A DNA stretch of 12,529 nt from Eggerthellaceae bacterium (GCA_900754495.1 CAAEDC010000116.1:1-12529); one strand, 5' to 3'. Shown: positions 1 through 6,917, counted from the stretch's first letter. The notes: generated by a model not told the origin, from the sequence alone. Numbers and translations are program-made.

Positions 1-384
1 GACGCGCTTGATGCTGATGCGCATGTGGGGCATACCGCCGGGGCAGAAGATCAGGCTGCTCTTGGTCAGGCGGTGCTCCTCGCCGTTGATGGTGACGACG
101 AGCTCGGCGTTCAGGTTATACGGATCATCCGGATCGCTGCCGAAGAACCCGATCAGCTCGTCGGCGTCGTGGCTGTGCTCCTCGAACACCGGATCCTTTT
201 CCGGCACGGCGTAGTACCAGGCCGTGTTCATCTGGAACGCCCCGGGGCAGACGTTGTCGTCGATCCACAGGATGCGGTTGGAGAAGCGCTTGTACATCTC
301 CTGGAACTCGGGCGTGCCGGTCTGCGGCGCCTGCAGGTCCTGGATGATGTACTTGCCGTACTCGCCTTCGTTGTTCTCGTACAT
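1..384 (-). CDS. Cupin-fold protein, C-terminus cut by window edge
   Basis: The reading frame opens at an ATG at 384 and is still open at base 1, giving 128 residues of an incomplete protein. Both cupin metal-binding motifs are visible. Motif 1 is H70-S-H72-x3-E76-x5-G82 and motif 2 is P115-G-G117-x2-H120, so the usual three-His/one-Glu metal site is complete. A strong Shine-Dalgarno AAGGGGG (391-397) lies 6 bases before the ATG. It is a small soluble protein with no signal peptide or membrane segment. The sequence is rich in acidic and aromatic residues. Cupins range from dioxygenases and isomerases to sensors, so no substrate can be named. It is transcribed away from the reductase gene. The family call is sure; the function is unknown. 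Confidence 0.85.
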   Translation of the reverse strand, partial: MYENNEGEYGKYIIQDLQAPQTGTPEFQEMYKRFSNRILWIDDNVCPGAFQMNTAWYYAVPEKDPVFEEHSHDADELIGFFGSDPDDPYNLNAELVVTINGEEHRLTKSSLIFCPGGMPHMRISIKRV

Positions 385-390
385 GGGATG

Positions 391-397
391 CCCCCTT
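391..397 (-). promoter_or_regulatory. Ribosome binding site of the cupin gene
   Basis: AAGGGGG read on the minus strand, 6 bases upstream of the ATG at 384. It fixes the start of the truncated cupin gene, which otherwise has no stop in view. Confidence 0.8.
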
Positions 398-487
398 CGT
401 CGTTGTCCGGCGATCGTCCGGGCCGGACTCTCGCACGTCCGCCCCGCGCTCGCGCCTGCGCCGCGCTCCCTCGCGGCAGCTGTCGAG

Positions 488-496
488 ATTCTACCA
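488..496 (-). promoter_or_regulatory. Candidate extended -10 promoter for the cupin gene
   Basis: On the minus strand the bases read TGG-TAGAAT, an extended -10 (TGn) with 5 of 6 matches to TATAAT. No convincing -35 is present at 16-18 bases, which is usual for extended -10 promoters. Transcription would start near 481 and leave a leader of about 97 bases. The form closely resembles the candidate promoters at 8442-8450 and 8457-8465. Confidence 0.5.
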
Positions 497-564
497 TTTG
501 ACCAAGCCCCCTGCCTCCTTCTCCTCCCGCTCTCCCGCCGCCCCGAAGCGGCCCCCGTCGCGTT

Positions 565-631
565 CAGTTGCCGTTGCGTTCGAAGCGGTCCGCCGTGTCC
601 AGTTGCCCATTGCACTCGAAGCGGTCCGCCG
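565..631. repeat. Imperfect direct repeat, period 35
   Basis: Two copies (565-595 and 600-631) begin CAGTTGCC and end TCGAAGCGGTCCGCCG. They differ only in the middle bases and in one length change. A partial third copy, CGAAGCGGCCCCCG, sits at 544-557. The repeat is intergenic and has no obvious coding sense. Function is unknown; it could be replication slippage or a remnant of a dispersed repeat. Confidence 0.75.
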
Positions 632-651
632 CGCACTTCCCTGCGCCATCC

Positions 652-701
652 CGCCTCGCCTCGCCTCGCCTCGCTTCGCTTCACTTCACCTCGCTTCGCC
701 C
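652..701. repeat. Pentanucleotide simple repeat (CGCCT/CGCTT)10
   Basis: Ten consecutive 5-base units occur: four CGCCT, two CGCTT, then CACTT, CACCT, CGCTT and CGCCC. The tract is intergenic and strongly strand-asymmetric in purines and pyrimidines. Interruptions at the right end suggest ageing. It lies about 230 bases upstream of the reductase start and is not inside a gene, so any length variation could only affect transcription. Confidence 0.85.
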
Positions 702-726
702 CTCCTTCATCTTGCGCCAAAACGTC

Positions 727-829
727 GCGTATAGAGCGCGCCGGCTCGGCAAACTCGCCCGAATAGTGCGAATCTGCGCCAAAATCAACCGAATAGAGCG
801 CGATCGCTGACCGCTCCGCGCACTATTCG
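727..829. repeat. Cluster of four GAATAG-GCG motifs, one inverted
   Basis: Related 10-11-base words occur at 727-737 (CGTATAGAGCG), 760-770 (CGAATAGTGCG), 790-800 (CGAATAGAGCG) and, inverted, 819-829 (CGCACTATTCG). The second and fourth are perfect 11-bp inverted partners 48 bases apart. GCGCCAAAA also occurs twice, at 714-722 and 776-784, each followed by one motif. A related palindrome recurs at 11183-11198. This may be a protein-binding cluster upstream of the reductase gene or a decayed dispersed repeat. Confidence 0.6.
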
Positions 830-865
830 CGACATATTGCCATCCCGCCATCCCGTCGCGTCCGC

Positions 866-896
866 TTGACCTAGACCCAGCTCCAAGGATTACTCT
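866..896 (+). promoter_or_regulatory. Weak candidate promoter for the Fe-S reductase
   Basis: TTGACC (866-871) is a good -35. The best -10 at 17 bases is ATTACT (889-894), with only 3 of 6 matches; TACTCT at 891-896 is an alternative at 19 bases. The location, 33-40 bases before the ATG at 929, is plausible. The weak -10 suggests either activator dependence or a wrong call. Confidence 0.3.
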
Positions 897-928
897 TGCT
901 CGGCAGGGCTAAACGAGAGGACGTATCC

Positions 929-2026
929 ATGGAGTACCGCATCTTGCCGCACGGCGGCGATAGGATCAGCGTAATCGGCTTGGGCATGGGGAGCATCCAT
1001 GAAGCCGACGACGCCGAAGTCGAACGCGTCGTGCGCACGGCACTTGACGAAGGCGTCAACTTCTTCGACTTCGTGGCAAGCGAATCCGGCCCCTTCGAGG
1101 GCTATGCGCGCGCCCTGCGGGGACAGCGCGAGCGCGCGATGCTGCAGGTTCACATCGGGGCGGACTTTTCCAGCGGGAAATACGGTTGGACGACCGATGC
1201 GAAAGTCGCGCGCCGCGAGTTCGAGTCGCGACTGGCCGTGCTCGACACCGACTATGCCGATTTCGGCTTCATCCACTGCATCGACGAGGACGCCGACTTC
1301 GACAAGGTCATGAACGGCGGCATCTGGGACTATGCGCTCAAAATGAAGCAGGAGGGGGCGATCCGCCATCTGGGGTTCAGCACCCATGACGTGCGCATCG
1401 CGCGGCGTTTCCTCGAGACGGGCGCGATGGATCTGGGGATGTTCAGCATCAATCCCATGTACGATTACACGAGCGAGTCCGATTACGGCAAAGGCGAGGC
1501 GTCCGAGCGCATGGATCTGTACCGCGAGTTCGAGCGCCGCGGCGTGGCGATCTCGGTGATGAAGGCGTACGCGGGCGGCCAGCTGCTCGAGGCGCGTCGA
1601 TCGCCGTTCGGGTGCGCGCTCACGATTCCGCAGTGCATCCAGTACGCGCTCGACAAGCCCGGCGTCGTGACGGTTCTGCCCGGAGTGCGCGGCATGGACG
1701 ACCTGCGCTCGGCGCTCGCCTATCTCGACGCCTCGCCGGAGGAGCGCGATTACTCGGTTCTCTCCCAGGTGGCTCCGTCGTCGATCGAGGGGTCGTGCGT
1801 GTACTGCAACCACTGCCAACCGTGTCCGGAGGGGCTTTCGATCGGCCTCATCAACAAGTACTACGACTTGGCTCGCGTGGGCGACGGGCTTGCCGCCGAT
1901 CACTACCGCCAGCTCGACGTCCACGCTTCCGACTGCATCGGTTGCGGGCATTGCGACGGACGTTGCCCCTTCGGCGTCGAGCAGAGCGCCCGGATGCGCG
2001 AGATCGCCCACTACTTCGGGGAGTAG
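929..2026 (+). CDS. Aldo/keto-reductase-fold oxidoreductase with two C-terminal [4Fe-4S] sites
   Basis: The product has 365 residues. Residues 1-270 form the aldo/keto reductase barrel (GLGMGSIH, NFFDF at 44-48, FIHCID at 114-119, SVMKAYAGGQL at 209-219, VLPGVRG at 249-255). The C-terminus carries two ferredoxin-like cysteine sets: C290, C293, C296, C299 and C336, C339, C342, C346-P. It belongs to the Fe-S 'predicted aldo/keto reductase' group common in anaerobes; the substrate is unknown and the location is cytoplasmic. Of the usual Asp-Tyr-Lys-His tetrad I see D47 and H116. The Tyr position (D+5) is Glu, and the Lys position reads His (QVH75IG). I chose the ATG at 929 because GAGAGG (915-920) precedes it by 8 bases; an in-frame TTG at 896 lacks a site. 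It is a single-gene unit. Confidence 0.9.
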   Translation: MEYRILPHGGDRISVIGLGMGSIHEADDAEVERVVRTALDEGVNFFDFVASESGPFEGYARALRGQRERAMLQVHIGADFSSGKYGWTTDAKVARREFESRLAVLDTDYADFGFIHCIDEDADFDKVMNGGIWDYALKMKQEGAIRHLGFSTHDVRIARRFLETGAMDLGMFSINPMYDYTSESDYGKGEASERMDLYREFERRGVAISVMKAYAGGQLLEARRSPFGCALTIPQCIQYALDKPGVVTVLPGVRGMDDLRSALAYLDASPEERDYSVLSQVAPSSIEGSCVYCNHCQPCPEGLSIGLINKYYDLARVGDGLAADHYRQLDVHASDCIGCGHCDGRCPFGVEQSARMREIAHYFGE

Positions 2027-2158
2027 GGCGGGTCGTGGAGTCGGCCGCTATCTAGCTCGACCGTCGTCTTGGGCAAGTCGGGACGGTGCGCGATCGCCGG
2101 TGCTTCGGGGGATGGGGCCCGAGGCGGTGGAGATGCTGGCGCCAGGCTTCTCGCGCTC

Positions 2159-2240
2159 GATGCCAACTTTTCGGGAGAATGCGACATTGCGGACGATGCG
2201 AAAAACGGACGATGACGCATTCTCCGCATCTATTGGCATC
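2159..2240. repeat. Large symmetric nested palindrome
   Basis: GATGCCAA (2159-2166) pairs with TTGGCATC (2233-2240), and GAGAATGCG (2175-2183) pairs with CGCATTCTC (2216-2224). Exactly 8 unpaired bases lie between the arms on each side. The 32-base centre contains CGGACGATG twice (2190-2198, 2206-2214). Transcribed, it could form a long two-stem hairpin. As DNA it could be a dyad-symmetric binding or recombination site. There is no U tract, so a standard terminator is unlikely. Confidence 0.75.
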
Positions 2241-2357
2241 TTGCGCCGTCTGGGGCGGATTTGCCGGGTGAAACGAGGCTCGTCCGTCGCATTCTTCTCA
2301 AAAGATGGCATCCGGCTCGGAAAGCCTGGTTCGAAAATTAGCGGTCGGGATCCTTCT

Positions 2358-2488
2358 GCCGTCTAGGGACGTTGACCGGGGCGCCTTCCGAAGGCGGCGG
2401 TCAGGGTGAGAGGGTGCCTTCTAGAGACGGCAAGGGGGTCCTTCCGGAAACGGCGATTGAGGATGTCTTCTAGAAGCGGCGTCGGGAG
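2358..2488. repeat. Five irregularly spaced copies of a CTTCYRGARRCGGC element
   Basis: Copies begin near 2358 (most diverged), 2383, 2416, 2439 and 2465, at intervals of 25, 33, 23 and 26 bases. The core is YCTTCYRGA followed by a purine-rich GCGGC and a run of G. The CTTCYRGAAG core is itself palindromic. The array ends about 45 bases before the proposed permease -10, so it could be an upstream binding array. The spacing is too irregular for slippage-type satellites. Confidence 0.65.
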
Positions 2489-2531
2489 CGCCGCTCCCTC
2501 CATTCGCGGCGCCTATCCCAGCGCTTTGCCG

Positions 2532-2537
2532 TACAAT
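2532..2537 (+). promoter_or_regulatory. Candidate -10 box for the permease
   Basis: TACAAT matches 5 of 6 consensus bases and lies 130 bases before the permease ATG. No -35 of quality sits 16-18 bases upstream (GCGCCT at 17). An activator bound to the repeat array upstream could compensate; that is inference. Confidence 0.4.
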
Positions 2538-2666
2538 AGCGCCATTGCGTTTTCGCCGCATGCGGAAGCGCCTGACGGCAGCCGCGTGGATGCGTCCCGA
2601 TCGTTTCGCGTGGCCGCGGCGCGGCGCTCCATCCGGATGCGGCAGGGGATAGAGGGGTAACTCGAA

Positions 2667-4223
2667 ATGGCTCAAAACGATCCCAAGGGCGATGCGGCCC
2701 ATCAGCTGCGCGGCGGTGCGGTCGGCGCCGCCGCGCATCAAGCGCTCGGCGCCGCGGCGGGGGAGGCGGCATCCGGCTCCGCGTCCGACGATGCTCCGCG
2801 CGACGGCGGGCTGCGCCGTTCGCTCAAGAACCGTCACATCCAGCTGATCGCGCTCGGCGGCGCTATCGGCACCGGCCTGTTCTACGGGTCCAGCGACTCG
2901 ATCTCGCTGGCGGGCCCGTCCATCCTGCTTGCCTACGCCATCGGCGGGTTCATCATGTTCATGATCGTGCGCGCCCTCTCCGAGATGTCGGTGGAGGATC
3001 CGCGCGCCGGCGCGTTCAGCTACTACGCCACGCGCTACTGGTCCCGCCGCGCCGGGTTCGTGTCGGGCTGGAACTACTGGTTCAACTACATCCTCGTGTC
3101 GATGGTGGAGCTGTCGGTGGTGGGGTCGTTCGTGAACTACTGGTTCCCGGCGATTCCGCAATGGGTCTCGGCGGCGTTCTTCCTGGTGCTCATCACCTGC
3201 ATCAACCTTTTGGGCGTCAAACGCTTCGGCGAGGTGGAGTTCTGGTTCGCCATCATCAAGATCGCCGCGGTCATCGCGATGATCCTGGGCGGCTTGGCGG
3301 TGATCGCGTTCGCGCTGCCCACCGAGTCGGGCATCGCGGCGTCGTTCGCCAACTGGTTCGCGCTCGAAGGCGGGTTCTTTCCGCACGGCGTGATGCAGCA
3401 GACCGCCGACGGTCAGTGGACCGGCCTTCTGATGGCGCTGTGCGTGGTGATGTTCAGCTTCGGCGGCACCGAGCTCATCGGCGTGACGGCGGGCGAGACC
3501 GAAGATCCGCGCCGCACCATCCCCAAGGCAACCAACGGCATCATCTGGCGCATCCTGGTGTTCTACATCGGCGCGCTCGGCGTGATCATGGCAGTGGTGC
3601 CGTGGAATACCCTCGACGGCGTGACCAGCCCGTTCGTTCAGATCTTCGATACGGTCGGCGTGCATGCGGCGGCCGGCATCCTCAACTTCGTGTGCCTGAC
3701 CGCGGTGATGAGCGTCTACAACTCGGGGCTTTACTCCAACTCGCGCATGCTCTACTCGCTGGCGCAGCAGGGCAACGCCCCCGCCTACCTTGCGAAGACG
3801 AGCAAGCGCGGCGTGCCGGTCGCCGGCGTGCTCACCTCGGCGGCGGTCACGGTGGTCGCCGTCGTGGTGGTGTTCCTGTGGCCGGAGTTCGCGTTCAACT
3901 ACCTGATGAGCATCGCCACCATCTCGGCCATCATCAACTGGTCCATGATCATGGTGACGCAGCTGAAGTTCCGCAAGAAGGTGGCCGCGGGCGAGGGCCC
4001 CAACGAGCTGGCGGGGCGCACCGGCAAGGAGGCCGTCGACGCGATCCTGTTCAAGCTGCCGCTCGCGCGCGTGATGCCGTTCGTGGTGCTGGCGTTTTTG
4101 GCGGGCGTGGTCGTGGTGATGTGCTTCAGCCCCAGCTACCTGGTGGCCGTCATCGTCGGCCCCATCTGGCTGGCCATCCTGCTCATCGCCTACCAGCTGA
4201 CCCACGGCAAGAAGCAGCAGTAA
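2667..4223 (+). CDS. APC-superfamily amino acid permease (AAT family)
   Basis: The product has 518 residues. The family signature follows a cytoplasmic tail: R-x-LKNRHIQLIALGGAIGTGLF (residues 50-72), then SISLAGPSILLAYAIGG and ALSEM around residues 78-110. Roughly twelve hydrophobic segments fit the LeuT-like fold. LIGVTAGETEDPRRTIPKA, typical of the loop after TM6, is present. It would import an amino acid by proton symport across the cytoplasmic membrane; the substrate (GABA, lysine, proline and aromatic branches are all possible) cannot be fixed by eye. AGAGGGG (2651-2657) 9 bases upstream supports the ATG at 2667. The Ala/Gly-rich leader of about 48 residues is longer than usual for the family. 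It is a single-gene unit with a promoter candidate at 2532. Confidence 0.93.
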   Translation: MAQNDPKGDAAHQLRGGAVGAAAHQALGAAAGEAASGSASDDAPRDGGLRRSLKNRHIQLIALGGAIGTGLFYGSSDSISLAGPSILLAYAIGGFIMFMIVRALSEMSVEDPRAGAFSYYATRYWSRRAGFVSGWNYWFNYILVSMVELSVVGSFVNYWFPAIPQWVSAAFFLVLITCINLLGVKRFGEVEFWFAIIKIAAVIAMILGGLAVIAFALPTESGIAASFANWFALEGGFFPHGVMQQTADGQWTGLLMALCVVMFSFGGTELIGVTAGETEDPRRTIPKATNGIIWRILVFYIGALGVIMAVVPWNTLDGVTSPFVQIFDTVGVHAAAGILNFVCLTAVMSVYNSGLYSNSRMLYSLAQQGNAPAYLAKTSKRGVPVAGVLTSAAVTVVAVVVVFLWPEFAFNYLMSIATISAIINWSMIMVTQLKFRKKVAAGEGPNELAGRTGKEAVDAILFKLPLARVMPFVVLAFLAGVVVVMCFSPSYLVAVIVGPIWLAILLIAYQLTHGKKQQ

Positions 4224-4231
4224 ATCGCGGA

Positions 4232-4266
4232 AAATGAGAAAAAGGGACAGTCGCTTTTTCTCATTT
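4232..4266. repeat. 35-bp near-perfect palindrome after the permease (REP-like)
   Basis: AAATGAGAAAAAG (4232-4244) and CTTTTTCTCATTT (4254-4266) are perfect complements. The centre GGACAGTCG adds three more pairs around A4249, with one G-G mismatch. The GGGACAGTCC-like core flanked by AAAAA/TTTTT resembles dispersed palindromes seen in several genomes (from memory, not searched). It starts 8 bases after the permease stop and may end or protect that transcript. Confidence 0.8.
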
Positions 4267-4321
4267 CACCTCTCGAATTGGAGATAGGGGGAAGTCTCCT
4301 TTTCCCATTTCCCCTCTCAAA
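4254..4321. repeat. Diverged direct repeat of the palindrome's right arm
   Basis: The segment at 4254-4277 (CTTTTTCTCATTTCACCTCTC..) recurs with a few changes at 4298-4321 (CCTTTTCCCATTTCCCCTCTC..), a period of 44. The left arm of the palindrome is a third, inverted relative. This looks like decay of two adjacent REP-like units. Confidence 0.65.
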
Positions 4322-4398
4322 GGGCAGCGGTAGCGGCGCGCGGGACGCAGAGCGCGAAGTAGCGACTATCCCCATCTCACGCCGGCTCATAACGCAAA

Positions 4399-4422
4399 GA
4401 GGGCGCCCCGCAGGGCGCCCTC
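4399..4422 (-). terminator. Intrinsic terminator of rubrerythrin
   Basis: GAGGGCGCCC (4399-4408) and GGGCGCCCTC (4413-4422) form a perfect 10-bp GC-rich stem with a CGCA loop. On the minus strand the stem begins 23 bases after the rubrerythrin stop and is followed by TTTGCGTT, a short T-rich tail. It may also act on permease read-through from the other side. Confidence 0.75.
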
Positions 4423-4444
4423 CTCACCCGATGAGAACCGTGTC

Positions 4445-4984
4445 CTAGTAGTTCTCGGCCTTCAGCTCGAAGTACTCGCGGCCGTGCGCGCACACGGGGC
4501 AGACCTCGGGGGCCTCCTTGCCGATGTGGATGTGGCCGCAGTTGCCGCACTTCCACACGCACACGTCGTCGCGCTTGAACACCTCGCCGGCCTCGATGCG
4601 GGCCATCAGCTTGCGGTAGCGCTCCTCGTGCTCCTTCTCGACGCCCGCCACGCCGTCGAACAGCTCGGCGATGTCGGCGAAGCCCTCCTCGCGCGCCACC
4701 TTGGCGAACTCGGCGTACATCTCGGTCCACTCCTCGTTCTCGCCGGCGGCGGCGTCGGCGAGGTTCTCCATCGTGGAGGGAACGGCGCCGCCGTGCAGCA
4801 GCTTGAACCAGAGCTTGGCGTGCTCTTTCTCGTTCTTCGCCGTCTCCAGGAAGATGTTCTGGATCTGGACGTAGCCGTCCTTTTTGGCCTGGCTGGCGTA
4901 GTACTGGTACTTGGTGTGCGCCTGCGACTCGCCGGCGAACGCGTACTCGAGGTTCTTCTCGGTCTGGCTTCCTTTGAGGTCCAT
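4445..4984 (-). CDS. rbr: Rubrerythrin (diiron ferritin-like domain plus rubredoxin domain)
   Basis: The product has 179 residues. Residues 1-135 are the four-helix ferritin-like domain with diiron ligands E19 (AGES), E52-x2-H55, probably E85/E88, and E116-x2-H119. Residues 140-179 are a rubredoxin domain with C146-x2-C149 and C162-x2-C165. Rubrerythrins reduce hydrogen peroxide in the cytoplasm of anaerobes, taking electrons through rubredoxin. Length and ligand order are normal for the family. AGGAGGG (4993-4999), 8 bases upstream, decides the ATG at 4984; an upstream in-frame start at 5089 would add about 35 residues unrelated to the family and lie before the mapped promoter. It has its own promoter (5037-5065) and terminator. 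Its placement downstream of a drug exporter is therefore probably not an operon. Confidence 0.97.
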   Translation of the reverse strand: MDLKGSQTEKNLEYAFAGESQAHTKYQYYASQAKKDGYVQIQNIFLETAKNEKEHAKLWFKLLHGGAVPSTMENLADAAAGENEEWTEMYAEFAKVAREEGFADIAELFDGVAGVEKEHEERYRKLMARIEAGEVFKRDDVCVWKCGNCGHIHIGKEAPEVCPVCAHGREYFELKAENY

Positions 4985-5036
4985 GGGACTATCCCTCCTC
5001 TTCGGGCGCCCGTCTCGTCCGGGCGCGGATGAGGTC

Positions 5037-5065
5037 ATTGTACCCTGCCCAGGAGAGAGGGGCAA
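5037..5065 (-). promoter_or_regulatory. Sigma-70-type promoter of rubrerythrin
   Basis: On the minus strand, TTGCCC (5060-5065) and TACAAT (5037-5042) are separated by exactly 17 bases. This is the best-matched promoter in the window. Transcription would start near 5030, leaving a leader of about 45 bases. No clear peroxide-regulator (PerR/OxyR) box was recognized next to it. Confidence 0.7.
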
Positions 5066-5176
5066 ACGCGCCGCACGGCTGTTGGGCAACCGTTGACCGC
5101 CACGGTCGCCGGTACCCGCCCCGCGACGCTTGGTCCGCTCTTTGGCACTTGCCCCTCGCTGCCGGCCGTGCAGCCC

Positions 5177-6718
5177 CTAGTGCCCGCCCTCCGCGATGTC
5201 CATGTCGCGGGGAATGAGCTTCCACACCACGATCGCCACGGCCAGAAGCACCGCGCCGCCGGCGAAGCTCGTGATGATGATCGACTCGGAGAACGACGCC
5301 GCGCCTTCGCGCAGCAGCTCGGCGGCGCCGGTCTGCTGCGCGATCTGGGCCGCCGCGCCGAACGACTGCATCGCCTCGTCGATGGCGGCGCCGCTCAGGC
5401 CGGATTCGGCCAACGCGGCGGGGTCGAGCCCCAGGCGGTACACGATGGAGGCGACGCTGCCCAGGATCGCCACGCCCAGCACGTTGCCCAGATCGTAGGA
5501 GATCTCCTCCAGGCTGGCGGCGCTCGAGGCCTTCTCGACGGGCGTCTCGCACATGATGACCGACGATCCCACCGCGAGCGCTCCCGTGCCCAAGCCCACG
5601 AGGCTGCTGGAGATCATCACGGGGACGTACGTCAGGTTGCCGTGGAACGCGATGAGCATGATCATCGCCGCCGCGCCGATGGCGAGCCCCGCCGCGGTGA
5701 CGTTGCGCGCGCCGAAGCGCATGGCGAGGGCGGGCGCCGCCACGCCGCCGACGATGCTGGTCAGCGCCATGGGCACCAGGCGCGCACCCGCTTCGAGCGG
5801 GCTGCAGCCGTCGACCAGCTGCAGCCACTGCGACAGCAGGAACGACAGCGAGGCGAGGGCGAACATCGATCCGAGCGCCGCCACGATGCCGGCGGTGAAG
5901 GGCTTGCTGCGGAACAACGACACGTCGAGCAGCGGGTTGTCCGACCGCGCGCACCTCACGAGGAAGATCGCCATCAGCCCGAGTCCCGCGAAGAGCGCGG
6001 CGGTGCCCTGCGCGTCGAACGCCATGAGAGCGGCGACGTGCTTGATGCCCCACATCAAAAGCGTCATGCCGGCAAGCGAGATGATCGCGGCGACGACGTC
6101 CCAGCCGCCGGGGTTCTTCACGCGGATCTCGGGCAGGATCAAAAGCCCGGCGATCAGCGACAGCGCCATCAGCGGCACGTTGACCAGAAACGCCGCGTGC
6201 CAGCTGAAGTGCTCCAGCAGAAAACCGCCGATCAGCGGTCCCGCCGCCATGCCCAGACCGCCGATGGCCGACCAGCCTGCCAAAGCGAACGCGCGCTCCT
6301 TGGCGTCCAGGAAGATGCTGCGCACCATCGAGATGGTCGTCGGCATGATCATCGCGGCGCCCACGCCCAGCAGCGCGCGCAGCGCGATGGCGGCCTCGGT
6401 GGTGTCGGCGAACATGATGAGCCCCGACCCGATGCCGAACACGGCGAAGCCCGCCAGCATCATGCGCTTGCGGCCCCAGCGGTCCGACAGCGAGCTCGCG
6501 GTGACGAGCAGGCCGGCGAGCACGAGCGAGTACACGTCGATGATCCAGAGCTGCTGGTCGGAGGTCGGCTGCAGCTCGGCGGTGAGGTCGGGCAGGGCGA
6601 TGTTGAGCACCGTCATGTCGATCGACACGACGAACTGCCCGAACAGCACCACGGCCAGCGCCGCCCAGCGGCGCGCCTTGGAAATCGTGGGCGGATTCAT
6701 GCGAATCGGGTCGTCCAT
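5177..6718 (-). CDS. MFS drug exporter, DHA2 (EmrB/QacA) type
   Basis: The product has 513 residues. Numbering from the chosen start, an early SIDMTVLNIALPDL stretch in TM1 is the DHA2 D1 motif. LSDRWGRKRM in the TM2-3 loop is MFS motif A. GPLIGGFL in TM5 is antiporter motif C. Length and hydrophobic pattern fit 14 membrane segments. It would pump lipophilic or cationic compounds out by proton antiport in the cytoplasmic membrane. The ATG at 6718 has AGGTGA (6724-6729) 5 bases upstream; a GTG at 6727 overlaps that site and is less likely. The gene lies 199 bases downstream of tetR on the same strand with no promoter or terminator visible between them. This fits a regulator-pump pair. The substrate is unknown. 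Confidence 0.93.
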   Translation of the reverse strand: MDDPIRMNPPTISKARRWAALAVVLFGQFVVSIDMTVLNIALPDLTAELQPTSDQQLWIIDVYSLVLAGLLVTASSLSDRWGRKRMMLAGFAVFGIGSGLIMFADTTEAAIALRALLGVGAAMIMPTTISMVRSIFLDAKERAFALAGWSAIGGLGMAAGPLIGGFLLEHFSWHAAFLVNVPLMALSLIAGLLILPEIRVKNPGGWDVVAAIISLAGMTLLMWGIKHVAALMAFDAQGTAALFAGLGLMAIFLVRCARSDNPLLDVSLFRSKPFTAGIVAALGSMFALASLSFLLSQWLQLVDGCSPLEAGARLVPMALTSIVGGVAAPALAMRFGARNVTAAGLAIGAAAMIMLIAFHGNLTYVPVMISSSLVGLGTGALAVGSSVIMCETPVEKASSAASLEEISYDLGNVLGVAILGSVASIVYRLGLDPAALAESGLSGAAIDEAMQSFGAAAQIAQQTGAAELLREGAASFSESIIITSFAGGAVLLAVAIVVWKLIPRDMDIAEGGH

Positions 6719-6917
6719 GGGTTTCACCTGGTCTTTCAGGAGCGGAGGGGTTGGGTTTGGAGGATTGGGGGATTCGGCCGGGCGTCGCAGGGCGCGCAGC
6801 GATCGGGGTGCCGTCGGACGCGGAATCGATCGGTTTCGATGGTGGCGATCGCCGCGGCCGCGTGCTACGCGCTCGGGCGTGCGACGCGGTTGCGGTCCCG
6901 CCGACGCGGCAGCCGCG

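Larger units (their letters stand above)
385..928. other. Intergenic region between divergent cupin and reductase genes
   Basis: This is 544 bases with no credible gene; the open frames lack family similarity and Shine-Dalgarno sequences. From left to right it holds the cupin promoter, a two-to-three-copy 35-base repeat (544-631), a pyrimidine-only-like pentanucleotide tract (652-701) and a cluster of four GAATAG-GCG motifs (727-829). A possible -35 (TTGACC) sits at 866-871. Confidence 0.7.
2027..2666. other. Long intergenic region upstream of the permease
   Basis: This is 640 bases without a supportable gene. The short open frames in it have no Shine-Dalgarno or recognizable product, and a long minus-strand frame over its right end is the antisense shadow of the permease. 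It contains a nested symmetric palindrome (2159-2240), a further CGCATTCT half-copy (2288-2295), a five-copy CTTCYRGA-type repeat array (2358-2488) and the likely permease promoter. No clear terminator for the upstream reductase was found. Confidence 0.7.

Noticed and set aside
890..2011. 373-codon minus-strand frame opposite the Fe-S reductase
   Set aside because: The plus strand encodes intact AKR and ferredoxin motifs; the antisense product has none.
2421..4205. 594-codon open frame on the minus strand
   Set aside because: It is antisense to the clear APC permease, His/Arg/Asp-rich without domain motifs, and has no credible start site. It is a shadow of high-GC third positions.
4445..5089. 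Longer rubrerythrin start at 5089
   Set aside because: The extra residues lie upstream of the mapped promoter and do not resemble rubrerythrin; the ATG at 4984 has a near-perfect AGGAGGG.
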